Below the pieces are notes generated by a model. The model searched no databases. It had not been told where the DNA came from and worked only from the letters and a program-made list of their open reading frames with translations. Below, piece after piece: positions 16,341 to 26,192 of a DNA stretch of 64,000 bases. A program made the translations under genes and the position numbers. Numbering within the stretch: position 1 is the first letter of the stretch; the number at the start of each line of letters is the position of its first letter. This DNA comes from Trichocoleus sp. FACHB-40 (GTDB taxonomy: Bacteria > Cyanobacteriota > Cyanobacteriia > Cyanobacteriales > FACHB-T130): the NCBI RefSeq assembly GCF_014695915.1, contig NZ_JACJPF010000041.1, positions 62,001-126,000 of the forward strand. The letters are read 5' to 3'.

Positions 16341-19300
16341 TCAACCGCGAATTGCTTTTCTTTTGGCGGTTTTTAGCTTTTGTAAGCTGGTTGATTCTAT
16401 TTGCTCTTGTTTGAGCAACAAGGATGGTTTTTTATGTTCCTGCGCTTGGTAAGATTCAGTTGGTTCGTTGGCTAAAGTGGTAAGAGTTTGAAAATAAGTA
16501 TGACCAATCTCTTCAATTTGCTGCTGGGATAATTCAGAGGTATGGCACTTTAAGAAAAGTTTGATTTGAGATGTAGTCACATTCAAACCAAAATCAGCTA
16601 ATAAGGCGAAATCGGTCATTTCAAAGTGCATATCATCTAAAACCTGCAAATCGGTGAATGATTTTAGACGTTGGTAAACATGGAAATGAGTGAAGTTAAA
16701 ACAAGTTTCAAAGAGCTGCTGTCTTCCTAAATCTTTCTGAATTTGAGCCATTGGATACCATCGGAAAGGTAATAATTCGCGCTCAGCTGCAAAAGCTTCG
16801 CGAATCAGGTCAAGCCAAGTACCTCCGGAAAGTTTCATCCGAAATGGCAAAGGAGTAAGGAAAAGTCCTAGAGAGCGATCGCTACCACTGTCCGGGCGAC
16901 CATTTGCTGAAAGTATTGTTAAAATGTCCGATTGACCGCTCAAAGTTGCGATCACTTTCAGGTGTGCGGCTACCAAAACGCTTTTGAGTGGAACAGCAGC
17001 AACCTGAGTCAGCTGCTTGAGCTTTTGGGAAATCTCTGCGCTGACTGGAATCTCTAGTACGCGAACCGCCTCTGTATTTGTTTGGGAAACAGAAGTGCGA
17101 GGTAATGTTGTCTTTGTGCTGTCACTGAGTTTTTGAATCCAATACCGCTTACATTCCTCCGACCGAAGCGCATTTTTCTGCAAAGCTACAAAATTTCGGA
17201 AAGCGATCGCTTGGTTCGGTAACGGCGGCGCAATTTCTTTACCCAGAAGGAAGAAATATTGCTCAAATAACTCTGTGAGTAACAATGCTACACTCCAACC
17301 GTCGAGAATCACATGGTGGAAGCTCAGCGTAAATTGAAAGGTAGCTTCACCACGGCGATGAACCTGAAAACGCAGTAGAGGAGGACAATTCCAATCAAAA
17401 TTCTGTTTCTTTTCCGCTTCCATCCAACCAGCGATCGCTTCCTCTTGCTCGGCGGGTGAGAGGTGGCGCAAGTCTTCTATCTGCAAAGGAATCTCCACCA
17501 TCCGATGCACCAGTTGCAGGGGTTCGGAGAAGTTTGTCAGATTGAAAGAAGTACGCAGTACAGGATGACGGGTTAACAATTGCTCGATAGCCGCCGTCAA
17601 AACCTGAAGGTCGAGAGGCGTTTGCAGGTGGAAGCTGAAGATGTCATGAAAGAGAGTAGAATCCTGGCTATAGGCACTGTGGAACAGCATCCCCATCTGA
17701 AGCATCGCCAGGGGATAGGCATCTTCCACATTTTCCGGCAAACTTAACCGATCTGCTGAGGAAATCAGGCTAAATGGTTCTGTGTCTGATATAGGTAAGC
17801 TGGATTCTGTCCGATTGGCGTGTTGAGCCAGTTCGCCTATCGTTTGATAACGGAATAGTTGTTCGATAGAAAAATCTATCCCGTTTTTCTGAGCTTGAGT
17901 GCGAACTTGGATACTCCGAATCGAGTCTCCCCCCAAGTTAAAAAAGTTATCATGGATGCCCACAGACTGCACGCCCAGAACTTCAGCCCAGATTTCGGTA
18001 AGTACCTGTTCAACAAAGTTGCGCCCAGCGACAAAGGCGACATCCCGCTCAGGTGTGGCGACGGGGGTTGGCAATGCCCGCCGATCTACCTTACCATTCG
18101 GCGTTAGAGGTATGGCTTCGAGTAGTACGAAGGCGGCGGGTATCATGTAGTTGGGCAATTGAGCTAGAAAGCTACGCAGTTCGCTGATAGTAATCGCTTG
18201 TTCTGGGTAAGGGACAACATAAGCTACCAAACGTTGTTCCCCAGAATTTTCGCCTTGCGTTACAACCAGCCCTTCAGAAACAGCCGGGTGTTGAGTCAAC
18301 ACCGCCTCAATTTCTCCTAGCTCAATCCGGAAGCCGCGAATTTTGACTTGGTCGTCAATTCGTCCTAAGTATTCAATGTCTCCATTGGCTAGATAACGTG
18401 CTAAGTCGCCAGTTTTGTAAAGGCGTTCCGATTGTGGATTGTGGATTTTGAAGGGATTGGAGATGAACCGTTCCGAAGTCAGATCGCTACGGTTGAGATA
18501 TCCCCGCGCCAAACCCGCGCCACCAACGTACATCTCGCCCGGAACTCCGATAGGAACTGGCTGCTGATGACTATCGAGTATGTAGATTTGCAAATCTGGA
18601 ATTGGACAACCAATTACACTTCCGGAAACCAGATTCAGATCGGCAGCTGTCAGCAAACGATAGGTTACGTGTACGGTGGTTTCTGTAATGCCGTACATAT
18701 TGACTAGCTGAGGAAACTGGTCGCCATGACGGTCAAACCAAGGCTTCAAGCTTTGGAGGTTTAAAGCTTCCCCACCAAAAATTACCAAACGCAAAGACAA
18801 CGCCTGTGTCGGATTAGCCAATTCTTCTGCTCGAATTAGTTGGCGGAAGGCTGAGGGAGTTTGGTTAAGGACAGTTACCTGCTGCTTACACAATAAGTCG
18901 TAAAACAATTCCGGCGAACGACTCACCCAGTAAGGGACTACCACCAACCGCCCACCAAAAAGGAGAGCGCCCCAAAGTTCCCAAACAGAGAAATCGAAAG
19001 CATAGGAGTGAAAGAGCGTCCACACATCGCGATCGCTAAATTGATACCACGACTGCACCGCGTCAAACAGCCGGACGACATTCCCGTGCGGGATTAATAC
19101 GCCCTTCGGCTGTCCTGTAGAGCCGGAGGTGTAGATAACATAAGCCAGGTTGTCAGTTGTCGTCTGACTGACTGGATTAGCGTCGCTTTCTTGGCCAATG
19201 CCCCATGTATCCAAACAGACTACTTTAGCTTTAGATGTCGGTAAAGCTTCTACCAACGACTGCTGAGTTAACAGCACTGGCACTTGCGAGTCTTCTAGCA

Positions 19301-21083
19301 TGAAAGCTAGACGCTCTTTGGGATAGGCGGGATCTAAGGGAACATATGCGCCACCAGCTTTGAGAATGCCCACTAGCCCGACTACTGTGTAAAGCGATCG
19401 CTCTACACATATCCCTACCAATGTCTCTGCACCGACTCCCAACGACTGGAGGTAGTGAGCGATTTTGTTCGCCCGCTGGTTCAGTTCCCGATAGGTTAAC
19501 TGCTCCTCTTCAAAGACTACTGCGATCGCGTCGGGCGATCGCTCTACTTGCGCCTCAAACAGCTGATGCAAACACAACGAAGGCGGAACTAGCAAAGTCT
19601 GATTTATCGTCAGTCGTTGCTGACGTTCAGCTTCAGTCAGCAGGGGTAATTCCGAAATCCGGGCTTCCGGATTAGCAACAATACCTGCAAGCATTGTTTG
19701 GAAATTCCCCAACATCCGCTTGATTGTTGTGGCATCAAATAAGTCAGTGTTGTACTCTAACGATCCGATCAGTCCTTCCTCGGCGAAAGACATCGTTAGG
19801 GTTAAATCAAACTTAGCGATCGCGCTTTCCACCGCTAAAAAGCTGAGGCTCAAGTTTGGCAGCTTCAGCACCTCTTTTGGAGCATTTTGTAGCACAAACG
19901 CCACCTGAAATAGCGGGTGATAGCTCAAGTCTCGCGCTGGCTGAAGTTCCTCTACCAAATGCTCAAAAGGCAAGTCCTGATGGGCATACGCTCCCAAAGC
20001 TACCTCCCGTACTCGCCCCAACAACTCCCGAAAACTGGGGGTGCCAGAAATGTCAGTACGCATCACTAAAGTATTCACAAAAAAACCAATTAACCCTTCT
20101 ATTTCCGCTCGGTTGCGGTTAGCAATTGGTGTGCCTACCAGGATGTCATCCTGTCGCGTGTAGCGGTACAGGAGAGCTTTAAACGCTGCCAGCAGAGTCA
20201 TAAATAGGGTGACATTCTCCCGCTGCGAGAGCGCCTTCAGTGCCTCAGAAAGACTCGCTGGTAACACGAAAGATTGGCTGGCACCCCGAAAAGTCGAAAC
20301 AGGCGATCGCGGTCGGTCAGTCGGTAACTGCAAGGCTGGCAAATTGCCCCTAAGCTGTTGCTTCCAGTAGGATAGCTGCGTTTTCAGCACTTCTCCCTGA
20401 AGCCATTGCCGTTGCCAAACAGCAAAGTCTGCATACTGGATCGGCAGTTCCGGTAACGGTGAAGGCTGACCGTCAACATAAGCTTCGTAGAGTGCCGCTA
20501 ATTCTCGGATCAGGACTCCAATTGACCAGCCATCAGAGACGATGTGGTGCATTGTAAACAGCAGCACATACTCGGCTTCGTCCAGATGGAGCAAAGTACC
20601 ACGCAGTAAAGGTTCGCGCCCTAAATCAAAGGGTTGCTGTGCCTCTAGCGTCGCTTGCCTTTGGATCTCTGCATCTCGCTCACTTTTCGCCAGATGCCGC
20701 AGGTCTACCACAGGTAGAGTTAACTTTAAACTGGGGGCAATTACCTGAATCGGTTGCCCCTGGTGAGTTGCAAACGTGGTTCGCAAAACTTCGTGACGCT
20801 GGATCGCCTCATTAAAGCTCTGCTCCAATGCCGCTATATTCAGCGAACCCAAGAGTAGCACAGCAGCAGGAATATTATAGGTAAAGCGTCCCGGCTCCAA
20901 TTGATCGAGAAACCACAATCGCTGCTGGGAAAAAGAAAGAACCGCAGGCTGCTGGCGAGCGCGTCGAGGAATAACTTTAGACTCCTCAGTTCGCACAGCT
21001 TGTTCTCGCAATGCCTTAAGCACCAAGGCGCGTTTCTCTGGCGAGAGATTTTTTAGCCGTTCTAAGCGATCGTTAGTCGTCAT
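16341..21083 (-). CDS. NRPS: C-A(Thr)-PCP-C
   Basis: A 1580-residue protein from ATG 21083. I prefer this to the ATG at 21110 because GAGGAG lies 11 bases upstream and the resulting N-terminus (TTNDRLERLKNLSPEKRALV) is the usual NRPS docking helix. It overlaps the decarboxylase stop by 11 bases. The first C domain is LCL-like with HHIVSDGW (about 178). The A-domain residues read D-F-W-N-I-G-M-V-H-K, the classical Thr code. PCP has GGDSIRS (about 1051). A second C domain (about 1110-1540) begins AYPLAMLQMGMLFH and has HHVILDGW. It ends the protein and must serve the A domain of the next NRPS, across the hydroxylase gene. The first motif of this second C domain looks DCL-like although no E domain precedes it, which is a small inconsistency. 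The tail is basic (LKTAKRKAIRG). Confidence 0.95.
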   Translation of the reverse strand: MTTNDRLERLKNLSPEKRALVLKALREQAVRTEESKVIPRRARQQPAVLSFSQQRLWFLDQLEPGRFTYNIPAAVLLLGSLNIAALEQSFNEAIQRHEVLRTTFATHQGQPIQVIAPSLKLTLPVVDLRHLAKSERDAEIQRQATLEAQQPFDLGREPLLRGTLLHLDEAEYVLLFTMHHIVSDGWSIGVLIRELAALYEAYVDGQPSPLPELPIQYADFAVWQRQWLQGEVLKTQLSYWKQQLRGNLPALQLPTDRPRSPVSTFRGASQSFVLPASLSEALKALSQRENVTLFMTLLAAFKALLYRYTRQDDILVGTPIANRNRAEIEGLIGFFVNTLVMRTDISGTPSFRELLGRVREVALGAYAHQDLPFEHLVEELQPARDLSYHPLFQVAFVLQNAPKEVLKLPNLSLSFLAVESAIAKFDLTLTMSFAEEGLIGSLEYNTDLFDATTIKRMLGNFQTMLAGIVANPEARISELPLLTEAERQQRLTINQTLLVPPSLCLHQLFEAQVERSPDAIAVVFEEEQLTYRELNQRANKIAHYLQSLGVGAETLVGICVERSLYTVVGLVGILKAGGAYVPLDPAYPKERLAFMLEDSQVPVLLTQQSLVEALPTSKAKVVCLDTWGIGQESDANPVSQTTTDNLAYVIYTSGSTGQPKGVLIPHGNVVRLFDAVQSWYQFSDRDVWTLFHSYAFDFSVWELWGALLFGGRLVVVPYWVSRSPELFYDLLCKQQVTVLNQTPSAFRQLIRAEELANPTQALSLRLVIFGGEALNLQSLKPWFDRHGDQFPQLVNMYGITETTVHVTYRLLTAADLNLVSGSVIGCPIPDLQIYILDSHQQPVPIGVPGEMYVGGAGLARGYLNRSDLTSERFISNPFKIHNPQSERLYKTGDLARYLANGDIEYLGRIDDQVKIRGFRIELGEIEAVLTQHPAVSEGLVVTQGENSGEQRLVAYVVPYPEQAITISELRSFLAQLPNYMIPAAFVLLEAIPLTPNGKVDRRALPTPVATPERDVAFVAGRNFVEQVLTEIWAEVLGVQSVGIHDNFFNLGGDSIRSIQVRTQAQKNGIDFSIEQLFRYQTIGELAQHANRTESSLPISDTEPFSLISSADRLSLPENVEDAYPLAMLQMGMLFHSAYSQDSTLFHDIFSFHLQTPLDLQVLTAAIEQLLTRHPVLRTSFNLTNFSEPLQLVHRMVEIPLQIEDLRHLSPAEQEEAIAGWMEAEKKQNFDWNCPPLLRFQVHRRGEATFQFTLSFHHVILDGWSVALLLTELFEQYFFLLGKEIAPPLPNQAIAFRNFVALQKNALRSEECKRYWIQKLSDSTKTTLPRTSVSQTNTEAVRVLEIPVSAEISQKLKQLTQVAAVPLKSVLVAAHLKVIATLSGQSDILTILSANGRPDSGSDRSLGLFLTPLPFRMKLSGGTWLDLIREAFAAERELLPFRWYPMAQIQKDLGRQQLFETCFNFTHFHVYQRLKSFTDLQVLDDMHFEMTDFALLADFGLNVTTSQIKLFLKCHTSELSQQQIEEIGHTYFQTLTTLANEPTESYQAQEHKKPSLLLKQEQIESTSLQKLKTAKRKAIRG

Positions 21084-22749
21084 TAGCAACACTCCTCGCC
21101 AGCTGGTCATATCCTGTTAACACGGGTAGCTTTGCAGCCGTCGCTATCTGATCGTCTAAAACTGCATCAATATCACTTTCAGTAGTGAGTGGATTTGCCA
21201 ACACTGCACGCAACGTCACAATAGATTTACCTTTCCCATAGCAGGTGGTATCTAATGTTGTCCGCGAAACAAATGTATGACCAGCCTGGCGCTGAGCATT
21301 CTGAAGCAGTTCATTAAATTGATTAATTGATTGTTGGTCGGCTTCAGTTAACTCGCCTTTAGCAACTTTCTGTCGCCAAGGTTCTGGAATGTAGCGATAT
21401 AGAAGAATATTAATTTCCGGCTCTACCAGCAATTCAAATTCAGGTCGCAGACAAATTAAATTTGCCATGTATTGAGTTTTCTGGATACCGCTATCAATCA
21501 AAAATTCATAACCTTGATGTCCGATAATATTCAGCGCCGCTTGTAGAAATAAACTGTTTCCCGGACGAGAGCCTTCTAAGGTGCGCTTTCCTAAATCAAT
21601 TGACCCTTTGCGGACAGTATAGCGGGCTGTTTTTTCAATAACATTTGCCATTTGGGGATTGCGGAAAAATACCATACCAATTCCCATTGGCAGATACATT
21701 TGTTTATGTCCGTCGATGGTGACAGAATCCGCTTTTTCGATGCCAGCTAGTTTATGTTGGTGTTGCTTTGAAAAAAGAACTGGCCCACCCCAAGCCGCAT
21801 CTACATGAAAGTGAACATTTGCGTTTTGGGCAATCTCCGCCATCTCTAAAAGTGGATCTACCGCTCCCGAATCCGTACACCCAGCAATACCCACGATGGC
21901 GATAATAAGTTGGTTACGGGCGCGACACTCGGCAACAGTTCGCCGTAGAGCGAGTAAGTCAATCCGATGGTTACGATCTACAGGGATTTTTATCAAGTTG
22001 CGATCGCCAATGCCCATCATCCCCGCAGCCTTCTCAAAAGAGTAGTGCATCAAGGTAGAGCCAATAATTACCGCTTCCTTGTATCCATAAAAATTTAGAG
22101 CCGCTGGTAAGCCTTCATTTTCAACCCCAGTAAAATCATCTTTTGACCCTAATGAAGCGTTACGAGCGCACCACATTGCTGTTATATTTGCCAGAGTCCC
22201 GCCAGTTGCGATCGCGCCCAAGGTACTCTCGCTTTCTTGAATATGTTGATGATAGAAATCATCAGAAAATTTGTAAATCAATCGGTGCATCATCGCTAAA
22301 GCCTGACGTTCGCAAGGGCTAAAAGCTTTTGAAGTTTCTACCTTAACTACGTTTTGATTCATGGCTGCGATCAGCTTCCCCAAGGGCAGGACAAAATGGG
22401 GCAGTGCCGAGGTCATGTGACCGATATATCGTGGGGAGGATGTATGAATTGAATGGGCAACTACACTTTCAGTCAAGTAATCGATATAATCTCCCACATC
22501 AGATGGCTCGACCGGAATTTTACTATCTGTAAATTTTTCGACTATTGAATCCAGCTCAATATCAGTGCTGACGTTTTTAGTATGCAGAAAACTTTGCGCG
22601 ATCGCTGTAATTCGGGCTTCTATTTCTGTCGGGGTTCCATCTTCGGAAACCGAAAATAATTCCATTAATTGGCTTTCGACTTGCTCCAAGTTGCGTTCAG
22701 AAGCTAGTTTTTCATTTGGTAAGCTTGGCACTTTAATTGTTTCTTTCAT
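21073..22749 (-). CDS. PLP-dependent aspartate 1-decarboxylase, PanP-like (beta-alanine supply)
   Basis: This group II PLP decarboxylase of 558 residues has an AGGAAGTG site upstream of the ATG. Family marks are HTSSPRYIGHMTSALPH early on, GGTLANITAMW, HVDAAWGG (Asp and Ala stacking on PLP) and the Schiff-base Lys in TIDGHKQMY. The overall length and the block HMTSALPHFVLPLGKLI with NQNVVKVETSKAF resemble PanP, the PLP-type aspartate decarboxylase of marine gammaproteobacteria, as I remember it, more than 2,4-diaminobutyrate decarboxylase. The product would be beta-alanine, which matches the beta-Ala-type codes of two A domains in this operon. Diaminobutyrate or glutamate decarboxylase are the alternatives. 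It lies within the NRPS set, overlapping the next NRPS gene by 11 bases. Confidence 0.85.
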   Translation of the reverse strand: MKETIKVPSLPNEKLASERNLEQVESQLMELFSVSEDGTPTEIEARITAIAQSFLHTKNVSTDIELDSIVEKFTDSKIPVEPSDVGDYIDYLTESVVAHSIHTSSPRYIGHMTSALPHFVLPLGKLIAAMNQNVVKVETSKAFSPCERQALAMMHRLIYKFSDDFYHQHIQESESTLGAIATGGTLANITAMWCARNASLGSKDDFTGVENEGLPAALNFYGYKEAVIIGSTLMHYSFEKAAGMMGIGDRNLIKIPVDRNHRIDLLALRRTVAECRARNQLIIAIVGIAGCTDSGAVDPLLEMAEIAQNANVHFHVDAAWGGPVLFSKQHQHKLAGIEKADSVTIDGHKQMYLPMGIGMVFFRNPQMANVIEKTARYTVRKGSIDLGKRTLEGSRPGNSLFLQAALNIIGHQGYEFLIDSGIQKTQYMANLICLRPEFELLVEPEINILLYRYIPEPWRQKVAKGELTEADQQSINQFNELLQNAQRQAGHTFVSRTTLDTTCYGKGKSIVTLRAVLANPLTTESDIDAVLDDQIATAAKLPVLTGYDQLARSVANDD

Positions 22750-22831
22750 CTAAAGACACTTCCTTTTCAAGCTAAAACTACAAAATTTATAAGACTTACA
22801 GGAAAAATCTACGTTGAGGGGCGCGGCGTTT

Positions 22832-22882
22832 GAGGTAATAAAAACCCAACGTTAATATTAGGTTTGTTGGGTCTTATTACCT
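22832..22882. repeat. Hairpin repeat in the NRPS operon gap
   Basis: GAGGTAATAA plus AACCCAAC on the left pairs with GTTGGGT plus TTATTACCTC on the right, with one bulge and a 14-base loop. It lies between the beta-Ala NRPS gene and the decarboxylase gene and could act as an attenuating or mRNA-stabilising hairpin. The AACCCAAC core resembles other dispersed repeats in this window. Confidence 0.65.
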
Positions 22883-22892
22883 CAACTACTTG

Positions 22893-25800
22893 CTAATTTC
22901 CCTCATTTTGACAATCAATTAAAATCTTCTGTATTTCGTCTTCCTCTAGCCCTTCCAATTGGTCTAGCATTTTATCGATATCTGTGGAACTTGATAGCAA
23001 AAGAGCTTCTTCCACCATCTCAGCTAAATTCTTAATCGTGGAAGACGCGAAAAAATTTCGCAATGATATATCTACACCAAAATTGGTTCGTACCCGCGAT
23101 AACAACTGCGTTGCTATCAAAGAATGACCCCCTAAATCGAAGAAATTGTCATAAATTCCCGCCTGTACCCCTAGCACTGCGCTCCAAATTTCGGCAAGTT
23201 CTTTTTCAGTTTGAGTTTGCGGGGCTACAAAAACTGTTTCCCGTTCGGCTGAGAAAGTTTCTGGTGCTGGCAGTGAATTGCGATCCACTTTTCCGTTGGG
23301 CGTTAGCGGCAAGACAGGAAGGATTACGAAAGCTGATGGCACCATGTACTCTGGTAGCTTCTCTTTGAGAAATTGGCGCAGCTGGCTCGATTTTGAATTG
23401 ATGAGTTGGTCGTCAGGAACAACATAAGCTACCAGCCGCTTGTCACCAGTCTCGTCCTCCCGTGTCAGAACTACCGCTTCCTGAACTGCTGGGTGTTGAA
23501 CCAACAACGCCTCGATTTCGCCGACTTCGATGCGATACCCCCGAATCTTCACCTGATGATCCAGCCGACCGAGGAACTCAATATCCCCAGTGGGCAGGTA
23601 ACGCCCCAAGTCTCCAGTTTTATACAAGCGGTCTGAAGAAACTAAAAGGGAAGAATCTTTTGACTTTTGACTTTTGATTGCCTGATTAAAAGGGTTGGGA
23701 ATAAATTTCTCGGCGGTCAGTTCAGGCTGGTTTAGGTAGCCGCGTGCTAAGCCATCACCGCCGATATATAGCTCTCCCGGTACGCCAATTGGGACAAGTT
23801 GCAGGTTGCTATCCAGCAGAAAACAACACGTATTGGCAATCGGGCGACCGATGGAAACGCAAGAATCTAGCGCGTTTTCTGTTGTGTCGTACCAAGTAAC
23901 ATCAGCAGACACTTCCGAGGAGCCATAAAGGTTGATCAGTCGGCTTTGAGGCATCCTCTGGCGAAAGCGTTGGCATAGTTCAATGCTAAGGGCTTCGCCG
24001 CTGCTGACCCAATACTTCAGTTTGGGAAGGCGGCTGGACAAATCGGCGAACGTGTCTAAGATGACGCGCAGCAACGACGGAACTAAGATGATGCGCGTAA
24101 CCTGCTGTTCAGAGAGAGTTTGTACTAGCTGGTACGGATCTTTTACAACTTCATCAGCAATGATTACTGTTCGCAACCCGTGCAGTAATGGGGCAAAAAT
24201 TTCCCAGACAGAATCTACAAAGTTTAAAGAGGTTTTTTGGCAACAAATATCATCTGTGTTGAAGGGATAGGCTGCCCAGTAACAGCGATTGACTGCGCCT
24301 TGGTGCCGACCGAGGACACCCTTGGGAGTTCCGGTGGAGCCAGAGGTATAAATGACATAAGCTAGATTGTCAGATGTCACTCGGTTAGTAGGGTTTTGAA
24401 AGCTTTCTTGGGCAATGTCCCTGTCCCAGTCGGTATCTAGGCACACAGAACGGCAGGATGAAGGAATTTTGTCAGAATATCGATCTTTGAGTGCAGAATG
24501 GGTTAGTAAAACTGACACTTGAGCATCGTTGAGCATGAAAGCTAGACGATCACTGGGGTAGGCGGGATCTAAGGGAACATAAGCTGCTCCAGCCTTGAGA
24601 ATGCCGAATATGCCGATGATAGTATGGAGCGATCGCTCTACACTAATGCCAACTAATTCCTCTGTTCTCACGCCCAGCCGCAGCAGGTAGTGCGCTATTT
24701 TATTAGCCTGCTCATTTAGCTCCCGGTAAGTCAGTTTTTCGTCTTCAAAAACCACGGCAATGGCATCGGGTGTGCGTTCTACTTGAGCTTCAAACAGCTG
24801 ATGCAAACATTCTTTCGGGTAATCTGCCTTTTGGTTGTTCCACTCAACTAGCTGTTGATGAACTTCCGCTTCTGTTAACAGCGGTAAGTCACACAAGCGC
24901 TGTTGGGGATTGGTTGCCATGCCTGCGAGTAAAGTTTGGAAATGATTTAGCATCCGGATGATCTCGGCGGCATCAAAGCAGCAGCAATCGTACAATATCC
25001 TCAGCTCCAACTCTGAACCTGGGATGGCGAATACAGTTAGAGGATAATTCGTCTTTTCAAAGACAGTAAAATTCTGAATTTCTAGATTGACTTTCCACTC
25101 CTGTAAAATTCGATCTACTGGGTAGTTCTCAAACACTAAAATGCTCTCGAACAAAGGTTGACCTCGTGGCACTTCGCTCCACCCTTGCACCTCTACCAGG
25201 GGACTGTACTCGTACTGACGCATCTCCACCAGTTGAGCCTGAAGTTGCTTGAGCCAAGCCAACAGAGGCTGTTCCGGCTTTACTTGTACCCGCACAGGCA
25301 GGGTATTGATCAACAGCCCTACCATAGACTCGGCTCCTGCTAAGTCGGCTGGACGACCAGAGACCGTGGCTCCATAAACTACGTCGTTCTCGCCACTTCT
25401 TCGACTCAGAAGCAACGCCCATGCTCCCTGAACTAGGGTATTTAGGGTTAGTTGATGCTGTCGTGCCAAGGATTGCAGGGCTGCTGTGGTAGTTGACGAA
25501 AGCTGAAGCACTTGTTGATTGCAGTCTTTTTGGAGGCGGGAGCTAACATCTAACCCTAAGCGCTTTGTGAATGGATTAAATCCCTTGAGCTTTTCTCGCC
25601 AGAATGCCTCGGCTTTTGACAAGTCTTGCTGCTGTAACCAAGCGATGTAGTCCCCATAGCTACTGATGGGCAAATCTGGCTCCTGTTGTCCCTGAGAAAG
25701 GGCTGCGTAAATTTCAACGACTTCTTTGAGTACCAATGCTGTTGACCATCCATCCAGAATTAGATGGTGCTTGCTCCAGATGAACTGGTAACTTTTTTCG

Positions 25801-26192
25801 CCAAGTTGCAGCAAATTCAAGCGCATTAAAGGTGCTTCGGACAGGTCGAAGCCTTGACGATCTATTTCTAGCAAGGTTTGGAGATGTTCTTGCTGTTCTG
25901 AGGGAGAAAGCTTTTGTAAATCATGCTGCACCAGCGGCACTTTAATATGTTGATGTACGACTTGCAATGGCTTTTCTAGGTCTTCCCAATGAAAGCTAGT
26001 ACGCAAGGCGGGGTGACGAGCTATGACTTTCTGCCATGCCTGCTCGAAGGCAGAAACATCAAGATAACCCTGCAAGGTATAGTGCAACTGTAGGAAATAT
26101 ACTCCAGATTCGGGGGTATACAAACTGTGAAAGAGTATGCCCTGCTGTGCTGGTGATAGTTCGTAAATATCTTGAAGATTTTCTACTTTCAT
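22893..26192 (-). CDS. NRPS: C-A(beta-Ala-like)-PCP
   Basis: One complete module of 1099 residues. The C domain starts IYELSPAQQGILFHSLY, which is DCL-like and fits the E domain at the end of the preceding protein; its active site is HHLILDGW (about 141). The A-domain core is shifted (FVDSVWE at about 659) and the code reads V-D-W-L-V-S-L-A-D-K. This matches 8 of 10 positions of the published beta-alanine code VDWVISLADK. PCP carries GGHSLIATQ (about 1020). A short acidic tail of about 60 residues follows, possibly a docking segment. The start ATG overlaps the stop of the upstream NRPS gene by four bases, implying translational coupling. The code is identical to that of the first A domain in 43596-51254. 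Confidence 0.95.
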   Translation of the reverse strand: MKVENLQDIYELSPAQQGILFHSLYTPESGVYFLQLHYTLQGYLDVSAFEQAWQKVIARHPALRTSFHWEDLEKPLQVVHQHIKVPLVQHDLQKLSPSEQQEHLQTLLEIDRQGFDLSEAPLMRLNLLQLGEKSYQFIWSKHHLILDGWSTALVLKEVVEIYAALSQGQQEPDLPISSYGDYIAWLQQQDLSKAEAFWREKLKGFNPFTKRLGLDVSSRLQKDCNQQVLQLSSTTTAALQSLARQHQLTLNTLVQGAWALLLSRRSGENDVVYGATVSGRPADLAGAESMVGLLINTLPVRVQVKPEQPLLAWLKQLQAQLVEMRQYEYSPLVEVQGWSEVPRGQPLFESILVFENYPVDRILQEWKVNLEIQNFTVFEKTNYPLTVFAIPGSELELRILYDCCCFDAAEIIRMLNHFQTLLAGMATNPQQRLCDLPLLTEAEVHQQLVEWNNQKADYPKECLHQLFEAQVERTPDAIAVVFEDEKLTYRELNEQANKIAHYLLRLGVRTEELVGISVERSLHTIIGIFGILKAGAAYVPLDPAYPSDRLAFMLNDAQVSVLLTHSALKDRYSDKIPSSCRSVCLDTDWDRDIAQESFQNPTNRVTSDNLAYVIYTSGSTGTPKGVLGRHQGAVNRCYWAAYPFNTDDICCQKTSLNFVDSVWEIFAPLLHGLRTVIIADEVVKDPYQLVQTLSEQQVTRIILVPSLLRVILDTFADLSSRLPKLKYWVSSGEALSIELCQRFRQRMPQSRLINLYGSSEVSADVTWYDTTENALDSCVSIGRPIANTCCFLLDSNLQLVPIGVPGELYIGGDGLARGYLNQPELTAEKFIPNPFNQAIKSQKSKDSSLLVSSDRLYKTGDLGRYLPTGDIEFLGRLDHQVKIRGYRIEVGEIEALLVQHPAVQEAVVLTREDETGDKRLVAYVVPDDQLINSKSSQLRQFLKEKLPEYMVPSAFVILPVLPLTPNGKVDRNSLPAPETFSAERETVFVAPQTQTEKELAEIWSAVLGVQAGIYDNFFDLGGHSLIATQLLSRVRTNFGVDISLRNFFASSTIKNLAEMVEEALLLSSSTDIDKMLDQLEGLEEDEIQKILIDCQNEGN

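Noticed and set aside
21073-22749. Diaminobutyrate decarboxylase making 1,3-diaminopropane with the Dab aminotransferase, as in schizokinen-type pathways
   Set aside because: No IucA/IucC-like synthetase is present, Dab is claimed by an NRPS with a Dab code, and the decarboxylase resembles PanP more closely. It is kept as an alternative only.
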